From assembly GCF_014650575.1 (NCBI RefSeq), contig NZ_BMVF01000027.1:18155-82154 (forward strand): a stretch of 64,000 nucleotides of DNA, given 5' to 3'. Every line of letters begins with the position of its first letter. Positions within the stretch are counted from its first letter, which is position 1. Below, one piece after another: positions 1-7,860 of this stretch. The DNA comes from Streptomyces naganishii JCM 4654. GTDB lineage: Bacteria > Actinomycetota > Actinomycetes > Streptomycetales > Streptomycetaceae. The translations under genes and the position numbers were made by a program. The notes under the pieces were generated by a model. That model was given only the letters and a program-made list of their open reading frames with translations. It had not been told where the DNA came from and ran no database searches.

Positions 1-581
1 ACGGCACCAAGCAGCAGCGCCGCGGAAACACCCGCCAGCGCATCCAGGACGTCGCGCTCGAACTCTTCGCCGAGCAGGGCTACGAGAAGACCTCCCTGCG
101 GGAGATCGCCGAGCGGCTGGACGTCACGAAAGCGGCGCTCTACTACCACTTCAAGACCAAGGAAGAGATCATCGTCAGCCTCTTCGAGGACCTGACGCAG
201 CCGATCGAGGAACTGATCGAGTGGGGCCGCCGTCAGCCGCACACGCTTGAGACCAAGCAGGAGATCGTCCGCCGCTACGGCCAGGCTCTCGCCGGCGCGG
301 CGCCCCTGTTCCGCTTCATGCAGGAGAACCAGGCGACGGTGCGCGAGCTGCGCATCGGGGACGCCTTCAAGGACCGCATGGCCGGTCTGCGGGACATCAT
401 CATCGACCCGGACGCGAGCCTGACCGACCAGGTCCGCTGCATCAGCGCCCTGTTCACGCTGCACGCCGGGATGTTCGTGATGCGCGACCTCGAGGGCGAC
501 CCCGAGGACAAGCGCAAGGCCGTCCTCGAGGTCGCCATCGACCTGGTGACCCAGGCCCACCAGGGCAGCCGTACCGCCTGA
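1..581 (+). CDS. TetR/AcrR-family transcriptional regulator (5' end missing)
   Basis: The reading frame is open from base 3 to the TGA at 579-581, giving 192 visible residues; the start lies outside the window. The N-terminal part shows the TetR helix-turn-helix: an ALELFAEQGYEKTSLREIAE stretch followed by LDVTKAALYYHFKTKEEI, where the YYHF recognition helix is diagnostic. The remaining 130 or so residues form the variable ligand-binding and dimer domain, ending in ITQ-type helices. Members are usually one-component repressors released by a small ligand, which cannot be predicted here. A GC-rich tandem repeat begins at the stop codon, and the next gene converges on it across a strong terminator. 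Family assignment is secure; target and ligand are unknown. Confidence 0.9.
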   Translation, partial: GTKQQRRGNTRQRIQDVALELFAEQGYEKTSLREIAERLDVTKAALYYHFKTKEEIIVSLFEDLTQPIEELIEWGRRQPHTLETKQEIVRRYGQALAGAAPLFRFMQENQATVRELRIGDAFKDRMAGLRDIIIDPDASLTDQVRCISALFTLHAGMFVMRDLEGDPEDKRKAVLEVAIDLVTQAHQGSRTA

Positions 582-687
582 GGCGCTCCCGCCGCCCGAG
601 GCGCTCCTGGCGCCCGAGGCGGCCCCGCCGCCCGAGGCGCTCCTGGCGCCCGAGGCGCTCCTGGCGCCCGAGGCGGCCCCACCGCCC
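580..687. repeat. Six 18-bp tandem repeats after the TetR gene
   Basis: Six consecutive 18-bp units begin immediately at the TetR stop codon. Units 2, 4 and 5 read GAGGCGCTCCTGGCGCCC; units 1, 3 and 6 are variants with CCGCC or CCACC. The period is a multiple of three but the block is outside any convincing gene. It looks like a replication-slippage minisatellite. Confidence 0.85.
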
Positions 688-725
688 CACCGCCCTGCCG
701 CCCGGCCGGCCGTGCCGCCCTACGA

Positions 726-773
726 CGACGGACCGCCGCCCCGCTGGTTCGTCAGCGGGGCGGCGGTCCGTCG
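726..773. terminator. Bidirectional terminator between convergent genes
   Basis: A perfect 21-bp inverted repeat (726-746 against 753-773) encloses a 6-base loop, GTTCGT. It sits between the plus-strand TetR gene and the minus-strand M23 peptidase gene, so it can stop transcription from both. There is no U tract, as is usual for streptomycete hairpin terminators. Confidence 0.85.
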
Positions 774-811
774 CCTGCGTCGCGGGGTGGCCGCGGGGCG
801 TCAGGCCTCGC

Positions 812-1393
812 TCAGACCTTCACGCCGTGGGCGTGCAGGAAGGCGACCGGGTTCACGGCGGAGCCGTAGTTCGGGGTGGTGCGGATCTCGAAGTGCAGGT
901 GCGGGCCGGTGGTGTTGCCGGTGTTGCCGGACAGGGCTATGTGCTGACCGGTGGCGACGACCTGGCCGACCTTCACGTCGATCCGGGAGAGGTGCGCGTA
1001 CTGCGAGTACGTGCCGTCGCCGTGCTTGATCACGATGGCGTTGCCGTACGCCGGGCCGTCACCGCCGCCGTTGGGACCGGCCTTGACGACGGTGCCGCCG
1101 TGGGCCGCGACGACCTCGGTGCCCACCGGAACGGCGAAGTCCTGGCCGCTGTGCTTGTGCATCCAGTGGCTGCCGCCCTGGTCGAAGCTGGCGGTCAGGG
1201 TGTAGTGCTGCACCGGGTCAACCCAGGCGGCCGCCGACTTGGCGACGGCGGCGGTGGGAGCCGCCGCGGTCTCGGCGGCGGACGCTACTCCCGCACCCAT
1301 GGCGACCGAGACCCCCAGGCCGGCGGCCAGGACGGCGGCGCGGGTACGGAGCTTGGTCGTACGGGCGGAACGGGACGTGGCGCGCTGGAACAT
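812..1393 (-). CDS. Secreted M23 family metallopeptidase
   Basis: This 193-residue protein is a probable cell-wall endopeptidase cutting peptide cross-links in peptidoglycan. The N-terminus MFQRATSRSARTTKLRTRAA followed by an Ala/Val-rich segment ending near GVASAA is a Sec signal peptide. The mature part holds the LytM/M23 zinc motifs: HSGQDFAV carries the first histidine and aspartate, and HLHFEI near the C-terminus carries the HxH pair. I chose the ATG at 1393, preceded by AGAGG, over an upstream frame-open start at 1462 because the signal peptide begins there. No LysM or other binding domain is visible, so it is a minimal secreted peptidase. It has a long, structured upstream region. Confidence 0.9.
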   Translation of the reverse strand: MFQRATSRSARTTKLRTRAAVLAAGLGVSVAMGAGVASAAETAAAPTAAVAKSAAAWVDPVQHYTLTASFDQGGSHWMHKHSGQDFAVPVGTEVVAAHGGTVVKAGPNGGGDGPAYGNAIVIKHGDGTYSQYAHLSRIDVKVGQVVATGQHIALSGNTGNTTGPHLHFEIRTTPNYGSAVNPVAFLHAHGVKV

Positions 1394-1500
1394 CGAAACC
1401 TCTGGGGGTGGGGGACATGAGAACCACCCGGACGTTTCTGCCTTCACCGGGCGGGGCCCCACCTTGGTAACCCCGCCGGACGGCGCCGCTCAAACACCCC
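1394..1500 (-). promoter_or_regulatory. Possible structured 5' leader of the M23 peptidase gene
   Basis: The gap between the divergent M23 and phosphatase genes (1394-1851) holds no credible gene. On the minus strand just before the peptidase start, a 7-bp GGCGGGG/CCCCGCC stem (1450-1477) is followed by a 5-bp CCCGG/CCGGG stem (1427-1451) with the loop text GGTGAAGGCAGAAACG. Cell-wall hydrolase genes in streptomycetes often have c-di-AMP riboswitch leaders, and the GGTGAA text is only faintly reminiscent of one. I do not claim that class. Confidence 0.3.
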
Positions 1501-1851
1501 CACTACTACGCAAAGCCGTACCACTGGACAGTGTTCTACGTCTCTTGACGTACCGCTCATTTAGGACAAATCCCCTGTAGAGACCCCATGAGGGCTCATT
1601 CTCCCGGGTCATATGTCCGCTTTTTCTACCCCTGTCCGGCACTAATCGGCGTAGTAGGGGACGAAACGCCTGTGCGCCATGTCACCGGGAAGCGGGGTGG
1701 CGGCCCTTGTGCATGTGACGGACCTCATGTGGCCCGCGTCTCAGCACAGTTACCGACAAGTAACCATCCGGCCCCCTTCCCGTCACCCCGCCCGTCCAGC
1801 ATGCTCACAACAAATCCGCAGCGTCACGAACGCGAGAGGAACCCCCCACCC

Positions 1852-2493
1852 ATGACCACAGGCACCTGGACGCGCCGCATCGGCCTGACCGCCGTCGCCA
1901 CGCTCGCCGCCACGGCACTGACCGTGCCGGTGGGCGCGCAGGCCGCGTCCACGGACACGGCGGCCACCACGACGGACGCGGCCGCGACGGCGTCCGGGAA
2001 GGTCGACTACGGCACCTGGCAGAAGGACTGCCAGGCCGTGATGGACCAGGCCCTGCCCTATCTCCAGCAGCGGATCGCCGACGGCGGGGCGGGCGAGAAG
2101 CGGGCCATCGTGTTCGACATCGACAACACGACCCTGGAGACCGACTTCGGCTTCAGCTACCCGCAGCCCGCCAACAAGCCCGTGCTGCGCGTCGCCCAGT
2201 ACGCCCAGGACCACGGCGTCGCGCTGTTCTTCGTCACGGCCCGCCCCGGCATCATCGAGGAGCCGACGGAGTACAACCTGAAGCACGACGGCTACCACGT
2301 GGACGGTCTCTACGTCCGCGGGCTTTTCGACCTGTTCAGGAACGTCGCCGACTACAAGACCGCCAAGCGCGCCGCCATCGAGGCCAAGGGCTACACGATC
2401 ATCGCGAACATCGGCAACAGCGCCACCGACCTCTCGGGCGGCCACGCGGAGAAGACCTTCAAGCTGCCCGACTACAACGGTCAGCTCTCCTGA
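1852..2493 (+). CDS. Secreted HAD-superfamily acid phosphatase
   Basis: This 213-residue exported protein belongs to the HAD acid phosphatase (class B/plant vegetative storage type) group, which hydrolyses phosphomonoesters outside the membrane. A signal peptide is visible: charged MTTGTWTRR, a hydrophobic Ala/Val-rich core and an AQAAS cleavage region. The HAD motif I is VFDIDNTTLETD, with the two nucleophile-region aspartates; motif II is FFVTARPG, and motifs III and IV fall in YKTAKRAAIEAKGY and IGNSATDLSGG. The ATG at 1852 follows GAGAGGA; the frame is open upstream to 1588 but that extension has no family resemblance. Substrate is unknown; release of phosphate from organic esters is the likely job. 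Confidence 0.88.
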   Translation: MTTGTWTRRIGLTAVATLAATALTVPVGAQAASTDTAATTTDAAATASGKVDYGTWQKDCQAVMDQALPYLQQRIADGGAGEKRAIVFDIDNTTLETDFGFSYPQPANKPVLRVAQYAQDHGVALFFVTARPGIIEEPTEYNLKHDGYHVDGLYVRGLFDLFRNVADYKTAKRAAIEAKGYTIIANIGNSATDLSGGHAEKTFKLPDYNGQLS

Positions 2494-2517
2494 GGGCCCT
2501 CAACCCTCCGGACAGCA

Positions 2518-2563
2518 CGAAGGGGGCTGCCCCGGGACCTGGGTCCCGGGGCAGCCCCCTTCG
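2518..2563. terminator. Very strong bidirectional terminator before clpC
   Basis: A perfect 21-bp stem (2518-2538 against 2543-2563) with a 4-base loop CTGG lies between the converging phosphatase and clpC genes. It should terminate both transcripts. Confidence 0.92.
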
Positions 2564-2572
2564 CTCGGCGCC

Positions 2573-5098
2573 TTACGCGTCCTTGCTCAGGTTCGGACCG
2601 GCTCCGCCGGCCGCCTGCTCGATCGGCGGGACGTCGGGCAGGGCCGACTTCTCCTCACCGCGGAAGGTGAAGGTCTGGGTGTCGCCCTCGCCCTCGGTGT
2701 CCACGACCACGATGTGACCGGGACGCAGCTCGCCGAAGAGGATCTTCTCGGAGAGCGAGTCCTCGATCTCGCGCTGGATCGTCCGGCGCAGCGGCCGGGC
2801 GCCCAGGACCGGGTCGTAGCCCTTCTTGGCCAGCAGTTCCTTGGAGGACTGGGAGAGCTCGATGCCCATGTCCCGGTCCTTCAGGCGCTCGTCCACCTTG
2901 CCGATCATCAGGTCGACGATCCGCAGGATGTCCGCCTGCGTGAGCTGCGGGAAGACCACCACGTCGTCGACGCGGTTGAGGAACTCGGGGCGGAAGTGCT
3001 GCTTGAGCTCGTCCGACACCTTGTTCTTCATGCGCTCGTAGTTGGTCTTCGTGTCACCCGTGGCCGCGAAGCCCAGGTTGAAACCCTTGGAGATGTCCCG
3101 GGTGCCGAGGTTGGTCGTCATGATGATGACGGTGTTCTTGAAGTCCACGACCCGGCCCTGGGAGTCGGTCAGGCGACCGTCCTCCAGGATCTGCAGCAGC
3201 GAGTTGAAGATGTCCGGGTGGGCCTTCTCGACCTCGTCGAACAGGACGACCGAGAACGGCTTGCGGCGCACCTTCTCCGTCAGCTGACCGCCCTCCTCGT
3301 AGCCCACGTAGCCGGGGGGCGAACCGAAGAGGCGGGAGACCGTGTGCTTCTCGCTGAACTCCGACATGTCGAGGGAGATCAGCGCGTCCTCGTCGCCGAA
3401 GAGGAACTCCGCGAGCGCCTTGGACAGCTCGGTCTTACCGACGCCGGACGGGCCGGCGAAGATGAACGAGCCACCGGGACGCTTGGGGTCCTTCAGACCC
3501 GCGCGGGTGCGGCGGATCGCCTTGGACAGCGCCTTGACGGCGTCGTCCTGGCCGATGACCCGCTTGTGCAGCTCCTCCTCCATGCGGAGCAGGCGGCTGG
3601 ACTCCTCCTCGGTCAGCTTGAAGACCGGGATGCCGGTGGCCGTGGCGAGGACCTCGGCGATCAGCTCGCCGTCGACCTCCGCGACGACGTCCATGTCGCC
3701 GGCCTTCCACTCCTTCTCCCGCTTGGCCTTGGCGGCCAGGAGCTGCTTCTCCTTGTCGCGCAGGGAGGCGGCCTTCTCGAAGTCCTGCGAGTCGATCGCG
3801 GACTCCTTGTCCCGGCGCACGGCGGCGATCTTCTCGTCGAACTCGCGCAGGTCCGGCGGCGCGGTCATCCGGCGGATGCGCATCCGGGAGCCGGCCTCGT
3901 CGATCAGGTCGATCGCCTTGTCCGGCAGGAAGCGGTCCGAGATGTACCGGTCGGCCAGGGTGGCGGCCTGGACCAGCGCCTCGTCGGTGATGGAGACGCG
4001 GTGGTGCGCCTCGTACCGGTCGCGCAGGCCCTTGAGGATCTCGATCGTGTGCGGCAGGGACGGCTCGGCGACCTGGATGGGCTGGAAGCGGCGCTCGAGG
4101 GCCGCGTCCTTCTCCAGGTGCTTGCGGTACTCGTCCAGCGTGGTCGCACCGATGGTCTGGAGCTCACCGCGGGCCAGCATCGGCTTGAGGATGCTCGCCG
4201 CGTCGATGGCGCCCTCGGCGGCGCCCGCACCGACCAGCGTGTGCAGCTCGTCGATGAACAGGATGATGTCGCCGCGGGTGCGGATCTCCTTGAGCACCTT
4301 CTTCAGGCGCTCCTCGAAGTCACCGCGGTAGCGGGAGCCGGCGACCAGGGCGCCGAGGTCCAGGGTGTAGAGGTGCTTGTCCTTGAGGGTCTCGGGCACC
4401 TCGCCCTTGACGATGGCCTGGGCGAGGCCCTCGACGACGGCGGTCTTGCCGACGCCGGGCTCACCGATCAGCACCGGGTTGTTCTTGGTACGGCGGGAGA
4501 GCACCTGCATGACCCGCTCGATCTCCTTCTCGCGCCCGATGACCGGGTCGAGCTTGGACTCACGAGCGGCCTGGGTGAGGTTCCGGCCGAACTGGTCGAG
4601 GACCAGGGACGTCGAGGGGGTGCCCTCGGCAGGGCCGCCGGCGGTGGCGGTCTCCTTGCCCTGGTAACCGGAGAGCAGCTGGATGACCTGCTGCCGCACC
4701 CGGTTCAGATCAGCGCCCAGCTTGACCAGGACCTGGGTGGCGACGCCCTCGCCCTCACGGATCAGGCCGAGCAGGATGTGCTCCGTGCCGATGTAGTTGT
4801 GGCCCAGCTGAAGGGCCTCGCGGAGCGACAGCTCCAGGACCTTCTTGGCACGGGGAGTGAAGGGGATGTGGCCCGAGGGCGCCTGCTGGCCCTGGCCGAT
4901 GATCTCCTCCACCTGCTGGCGGACCGCCTCGAGCGAAATCCCGAGGCTCTCAAGGGCCTTGGCGGCGACACCCTCACCCTCGTGGATCAGGCCCAGGAGG
5001 ATGTGCTCGGTGCCGATGTAGTTGTGGTTGAGCATCCGGGCTTCTTCCTGAGCCAGGACGACAACCCGCCGCGCGCGGTCGGTGAACCTCTCGAACAT
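2573..5098 (-). CDS. clpC: ClpC, AAA+ unfoldase of the Clp protease
   Basis: This 841-residue protein is the HSP100 ATPase that unfolds substrates and feeds them to the ClpP peptidase. Domains in order are two Clp_N repeats (about 1-150, each with an HNYIGTEHILLGL motif), the first AAA+ module with Walker A GEPGVGKTA, a UVR-type coiled segment near residue 430, the second AAA+ module with Walker A GPSGVGKTEL, and the Clp D2-small domain. Length and order are those of actinobacterial ClpC. The ATG is preceded by GAGGAG at good spacing. A 402-base non-coding stretch upstream holds a ClgR-type box near 5425. ClpC is essential or near-essential in actinobacteria. Confidence 0.97.
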   Translation of the reverse strand: MFERFTDRARRVVVLAQEEARMLNHNYIGTEHILLGLIHEGEGVAAKALESLGISLEAVRQQVEEIIGQGQQAPSGHIPFTPRAKKVLELSLREALQLGHNYIGTEHILLGLIREGEGVATQVLVKLGADLNRVRQQVIQLLSGYQGKETATAGGPAEGTPSTSLVLDQFGRNLTQAARESKLDPVIGREKEIERVMQVLSRRTKNNPVLIGEPGVGKTAVVEGLAQAIVKGEVPETLKDKHLYTLDLGALVAGSRYRGDFEERLKKVLKEIRTRGDIILFIDELHTLVGAGAAEGAIDAASILKPMLARGELQTIGATTLDEYRKHLEKDAALERRFQPIQVAEPSLPHTIEILKGLRDRYEAHHRVSITDEALVQAATLADRYISDRFLPDKAIDLIDEAGSRMRIRRMTAPPDLREFDEKIAAVRRDKESAIDSQDFEKAASLRDKEKQLLAAKAKREKEWKAGDMDVVAEVDGELIAEVLATATGIPVFKLTEEESSRLLRMEEELHKRVIGQDDAVKALSKAIRRTRAGLKDPKRPGGSFIFAGPSGVGKTELSKALAEFLFGDEDALISLDMSEFSEKHTVSRLFGSPPGYVGYEEGGQLTEKVRRKPFSVVLFDEVEKAHPDIFNSLLQILEDGRLTDSQGRVVDFKNTVIIMTTNLGTRDISKGFNLGFAATGDTKTNYERMKNKVSDELKQHFRPEFLNRVDDVVVFPQLTQADILRIVDLMIGKVDERLKDRDMGIELSQSSKELLAKKGYDPVLGARPLRRTIQREIEDSLSEKILFGELRPGHIVVVDTEGEGDTQTFTFRGEEKSALPDVPPIEQAAGGAGPNLSKDA

Positions 5099-5416
5099 CG
5101 TTAATCGCTCCTCAGAGCGGTCAGGCAGTGGGGGGAACTTCCCCTCCCTGTCCTTCCGCAGCTTAGTCCCGCAAGCGGGGACCGCTCATTCCAACTGCCG
5201 ACACCGTCGATGGCCTCCTGACCCCGAACGCCGACATCTGCTCCAACCCGATGGTGCGAGACGATGTTCCCGCAGGCCAGGCAGTTACCCCAGTCGCCAG
5301 TACGCCGATGGCGAACGTGAGACTCCTTTGCCCGGGCACGGTCTGCGTGTCGCCCCCTCCCACTAGGGATGTCTTACCCGGGCCGACTGACACTCCATGC
5401 CGCGCGCCCCCGTTCC

Positions 5417-5434
5417 CTCCGCTATGGGCGAACA
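5417..5434 (-). promoter_or_regulatory. Candidate ClgR operator upstream of clpC
   Basis: On the minus strand the sequence TGTTCGCCCATAGCGGAG fits the actinobacterial ClgR consensus CGCYNANRGCG exactly in its core, with one mismatch in the flanks. ClgR is known to activate clp genes in Streptomyces and Corynebacterium. The box is about 320 bases before the clpC start, implying a long 5' leader or a second promoter. Apart from this, 5099-5500 holds no feature I can defend; a 90-codon minus-strand frame there lacks any coding character. Confidence 0.6.
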
Positions 5435-5500
5435 ACTTCGCGCTCCCTCCCGCTTCCGCACGCCCCCCTGTTCGACACAGCGCGCACGCACGAACACACT

Positions 5501-6220
5501 ATGCGTAACCACTTGGCCCCCGGGGCTGTTGCACCAGACATGGCCGGCAGCCTTCCCACGCTTCCTCTTCCCGTCCCGCTCCCCCGTCTGCCCCTCGGCC
5601 CCAGGGACGCGGACGTCCCGGGCGTCCCGGACGACGGCGGGCGGCACTGGTACGAGAACGAACTGGGCTGGGCGACGGTGCCCGGCACACCGGTACGACT
5701 TGTCGTGGGCCGCCGCTTCGACGTGCTGGACGTGCCGCTGGAGGCGGGACGGGCGGCGCTGCGCCATCTGGGGCCCGGATCCCCGGTGGCCGTCCAGGCC
5801 GACCGGATGCGGCTGCTGGTGGCCGCGGGCAGCGCGGACGAGCTGCCGGGGCTGCTGGAGTGGCTGGAGTGGGGCGCGCTGGACCTGGACCTGGTCGCGC
5901 TGGGCGCGGGCGCGCTGACGGAGGCGCCGCTGCCGCCCCGCACGGAGCGCGACGGGGCGCGCGGGGTCACGGAAGGCGCGCGCGGTTCACAGGGGGCCGC
6001 CGTGTGGCTGCGGCCCCCCGAGCCGGGGTGCGAGGTCGAGGCCTCGCTGCCGACGCTGTCGGCGCTGGGGTGCCCCGCGGACACCCCCGATCTCGTACGA
6101 ATCGTGGACACGGCGGCGGCGCACTGCCACCGAATCCGGCTGCGGCGCGCGTGTGCGCGGCCGCCCGCCTTCCCCCAGGGCCTTCGGCCCGGTGAGCGTC
6201 AGCCGTTGGCCTTCTCGTAG
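5501..6220 (+). CDS. SCO3374-family conserved protein
   Basis: This 239-residue protein has no known biochemical function. It matches by content and position the conserved Streptomyces protein found between clpC and lsr2. The middle is a soluble alpha/beta stretch (WYENELGWATVPGTPVRLVV, then GPGSPVAVQADRMRLLVAAG), and the C-terminal part contains a conserved-looking DLVRIVDTAAAHCHRIRLRR segment. The WATV/PVRL arrangement recalls bifunctional primase/polymerase-like N-termini, but this is only a weak impression. I chose the ATG at 5501; the ATG at 5540 is a good alternative and neither has a clear ribosome site. The last 22 bases overlap the 3' end of lsr2 on the other strand. Confidence 0.75.
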   Translation: MRNHLAPGAVAPDMAGSLPTLPLPVPLPRLPLGPRDADVPGVPDDGGRHWYENELGWATVPGTPVRLVVGRRFDVLDVPLEAGRAALRHLGPGSPVAVQADRMRLLVAAGSADELPGLLEWLEWGALDLDLVALGAGALTEAPLPPRTERDGARGVTEGARGSQGAAVWLRPPEPGCEVEASLPTLSALGCPADTPDLVRIVDTAAAHCHRIRLRRACARPPAFPQGLRPGERQPLAFS

Positions 6221-6537
6221 GCCTCGCGGATGGACGCGGGGACACGGCCGCGGTCGTTGACCTCGTAACCGTTCTCTTTCGCCCACGCGCGGATCTGCGC
6301 GGTGTCCTGGCTGCCGCCGGAAGAAGCGCGCGACGCCTTTCCTCGGCCGCCGGAAGCGCGGCCACCGGTACGACGGCCACTCTTGACGTACGGCTCGAGA
6401 AGGCCACGGAGCTTGTCCGCATTGGCGGTGGTGAGATCGATCTCGTACGTCTTGCCGTCCAGCGCGAACGTCACGGTCTCGTCCGCCTCGCCGCCGTCGA
6501 GGTCGTCGACAAGAAGGACCTGAACCTTCTGTGCCAC
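6199..6537 (-). CDS. lsr2: Lsr2 nucleoid-associated xenogeneic silencer
   Basis: The 112-residue product is the actinobacterial H-NS analogue, which binds AT-rich DNA and silences foreign and secondary-metabolite genes. The N-terminal oligomerisation domain (MAQKVQVLLVDDLDGG) forms the antiparallel sheet, and a basic Gly/Arg/Ser linker follows. The C-terminal DNA-binding domain carries the AT-hook-like RGR in NDRGRVPAS. I start it at the GTG at 6537 with AAAGGA seven bases upstream, which gives the usual family length; an in-frame ATG at 6552 would add MKGNP. Its promoter is unusually AT-rich and carries a palindrome, consistent with autoregulation. Confidence 0.96.
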   Translation of the reverse strand: MAQKVQVLLVDDLDGGEADETVTFALDGKTYEIDLTTANADKLRGLLEPYVKSGRRTGGRASGGRGKASRASSGGSQDTAQIRAWAKENGYEVNDRGRVPASIREAYEKANG

Positions 6538-6602
6538 CGGATTTCCTTTCATCGATAACGTGAGGGCCGGGGTGGTCGGCGTCCGCCGTTTCGCCGTCCC
6601 TT

Positions 6603-6632
6603 GTTATATGCAGTACTGCAGTACGTCGGAAA
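6603..6632 (-). promoter_or_regulatory. Predicted lsr2 promoter with a 12-bp palindrome in the spacer
   Basis: On the minus strand, TTTCCG (6632-6627) and TATAAC (6608-6603) are separated by 18 bases. The spacer contains the perfect palindrome GTACTGCAGTAC (6613-6624). The start would lie about 60 bases before the lsr2 GTG. The run of A/T bases around 6601-6660 is conspicuous in this GC-rich genome. The rest of the 207-base gap has nothing else I can name. Confidence 0.55.
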
Positions 6633-6744
6633 GCAAACCGCTTTTGCGGGAAAAACACAAACCCCTGGGGAGAGGCCGACCGTCCACCCCGACCGGAAAC
6701 ATGCGCGTTTCGGACATAGGGAACGCGGGCAATGACGATGACGA

Positions 6745-7278
6745 TCACAGATGCAGAAGCATCCGGCTGTTGCCCAAGGTGTTCGGTTTCACTCGTTCGA
6801 GACCCAGGAACTCCGCGACACCCTCGTCATAGGAACGCAGCAGCTCGGCGTAGACATCGGTGTCGACAGGCGTCTCACCGATCTCGACGAAGCCGTGCTT
6901 GCCGAAGAAGTCGACTTCGAAGGTCAGGCAGAAAACCCGGCGAACACCGAGCCACCGCGCGGTCTGCAGCAACTTCTCCAGCACCCGGTGGCCCACGCCG
7001 GCGCCCTTCAGGCCGGGCTTGACCGCGAGAGTGCGCACTTCGGCGAGGTCTTCCCACATCACGTGCAGTGCGCCGCAGCCGACGACCTCCGCGTTGTCGT
7101 CCCGTTCGGCGACCCAGAACTCCTGGATGTCCTCGTAAAGCGTCACGGTCGCTTTGTCGAGCAGGATGCGCTCGCGCACGTAGGTGTCCAGCAGTCGGCG
7201 CACGGCCGGGACATCGCTGGTCCGGGCCCGCCGGACGGTGATGGCTTTTGCGGTGACTTCGGGGCGCTCAGCGGACAT
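6745..7278 (-). CDS. argA: Amino-acid N-acetyltransferase (ArgA-type N-acetylglutamate synthase)
   Basis: This 177-residue GNAT protein matches the short, single-domain actinobacterial N-acetylglutamate synthase (Rv2747 type), which acetylates glutamate with acetyl-CoA for arginine synthesis. The order of GNAT motifs is clear: ITVRRARTSDVPAVRRLL at the start, VRTLAVKPGLKGAGVGHRVL as the acetyl-CoA-binding motif A, and FFGKHGFVEIG near the C-terminus. The fused kinase-like domain of E. coli ArgA is absent, as expected for this type. It lies nine bases behind the BlaI-family gene and probably shares its transcript. Substrate is inferred from family, not proven. Confidence 0.85.
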   Translation of the reverse strand: MSAERPEVTAKAITVRRARTSDVPAVRRLLDTYVRERILLDKATVTLYEDIQEFWVAERDDNAEVVGCGALHVMWEDLAEVRTLAVKPGLKGAGVGHRVLEKLLQTARWLGVRRVFCLTFEVDFFGKHGFVEIGETPVDTDVYAELLRSYDEGVAEFLGLERVKPNTLGNSRMLLHL

Positions 7279-7287
7279 GAGCGGACG

Positions 7288-7764
7288 CTATCGCCCGCGG
7301 CCGTCCTGTGCCGAGCCGGGGTTCTCGCCGAGGGTTTCGGAGGCTTCCGCGGTATCCGGGACTTCGGGGGCGCCTTCCGGGGGTGGCGCGGTGATGCCCC
7401 CGGCGGTTCCTTCCACGATGCGAACGGCATCGCGCAGAGCCTGCCGCTGTTCGTCGCTCATCATCCCGAAGAAGGCTACGAGAGCGGCGGCGGCGTTGTC
7501 GCTCTGGGACCAGGCGTCGTTCATCAGCGCGGCGGCGTAGGCGGCGCGAGTGGAGACCGCCTCATATCGATAGGCCCGGCCCTCGGCTTCGCGGCGCACC
7601 CAGCCCTTGTGATGGAGATTGTCCAAGACGGTCATCACCGTGGTGTACGCGATGGACCGTTCCCGCTGAAGGTCTTCCAGGACTTCCCGAACGGTCACCG
7701 GGCGGTTCCACTTCCACACCCGCGTCATGACCGCGTCTTCGAGTTCTCCCAATGGGCGAGGCAC
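7288..7764 (-). CDS. BlaI/MecI-family transcriptional regulator
   Basis: This 158-residue protein has the BlaI/MecI winged helix: VPRPLGELEDAVMTRVWKWN, then TVREVLEDL and SIAYTTVMTVLDNLHHKGWV, the recognition helix and wing. The C-terminal tail is Pro/Glu-rich and not conserved. BlaI proteins are dimeric repressors usually inactivated by an M56 membrane protease, but no such gene is adjacent. A TATTGT hexamer seven bases before the GTG at 7764 suggests a leaderless transcript and decides that start; a GTG at 7773 is the alternative. It is followed closely by the acetyltransferase gene, so it may control arginine-related expression, which is only inference. Confidence 0.85.
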   Translation of the reverse strand: MPRPLGELEDAVMTRVWKWNRPVTVREVLEDLQRERSIAYTTVMTVLDNLHHKGWVRREAEGRAYRYEAVSTRAAYAAALMNDAWSQSDNAAAALVAFFGMMSDEQRQALRDAVRIVEGTAGGITAPPPEGAPEVPDTAEASETLGENPGSAQDGRGR

Positions 7765-7804
7765 TCTCAGCACAATAGTGCAGACACGTACAAAACGGGC
7801 GCAC

Positions 7805-7840
7805 GACAGCGCGGCACGGCTGGGGCCGTGCCGCGCTGTC
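7805..7840. terminator. Terminator after the small membrane protein gene
   Basis: A perfect 16-bp stem (7805-7820 against 7825-7840) with a TGGG loop lies 20 bases downstream of the membrane-protein stop codon on the minus strand. It separates that gene from the BlaI gene. Confidence 0.88.
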
Positions 7841-7860
7841 GGTACGAGTCGTACGACCGG

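Noticed and set aside
580..687. A coding extension of the 18-bp repeats after the TetR gene
   Set aside because: The TetR stop precedes them and no frame with a start and ribosome site carries them.
1394..1500. A c-di-AMP riboswitch before the M23 gene
   Set aside because: Only a loose GGTGAA-like match; the expected conserved core segments are not in the right order.
2714..5104. A long open frame of nearly 800 codons opposite clpC
   Set aside because: It is the antisense shadow of a highly conserved gene in GC-rich DNA; the composition (Leu/Asp/Val/Glu/Arg repeats) has no family resemblance.
5163..5435. A 90-codon minus-strand frame upstream of clpC
   Set aside because: No ribosome site, no conserved text, and it would sit over the ClgR box and leader.
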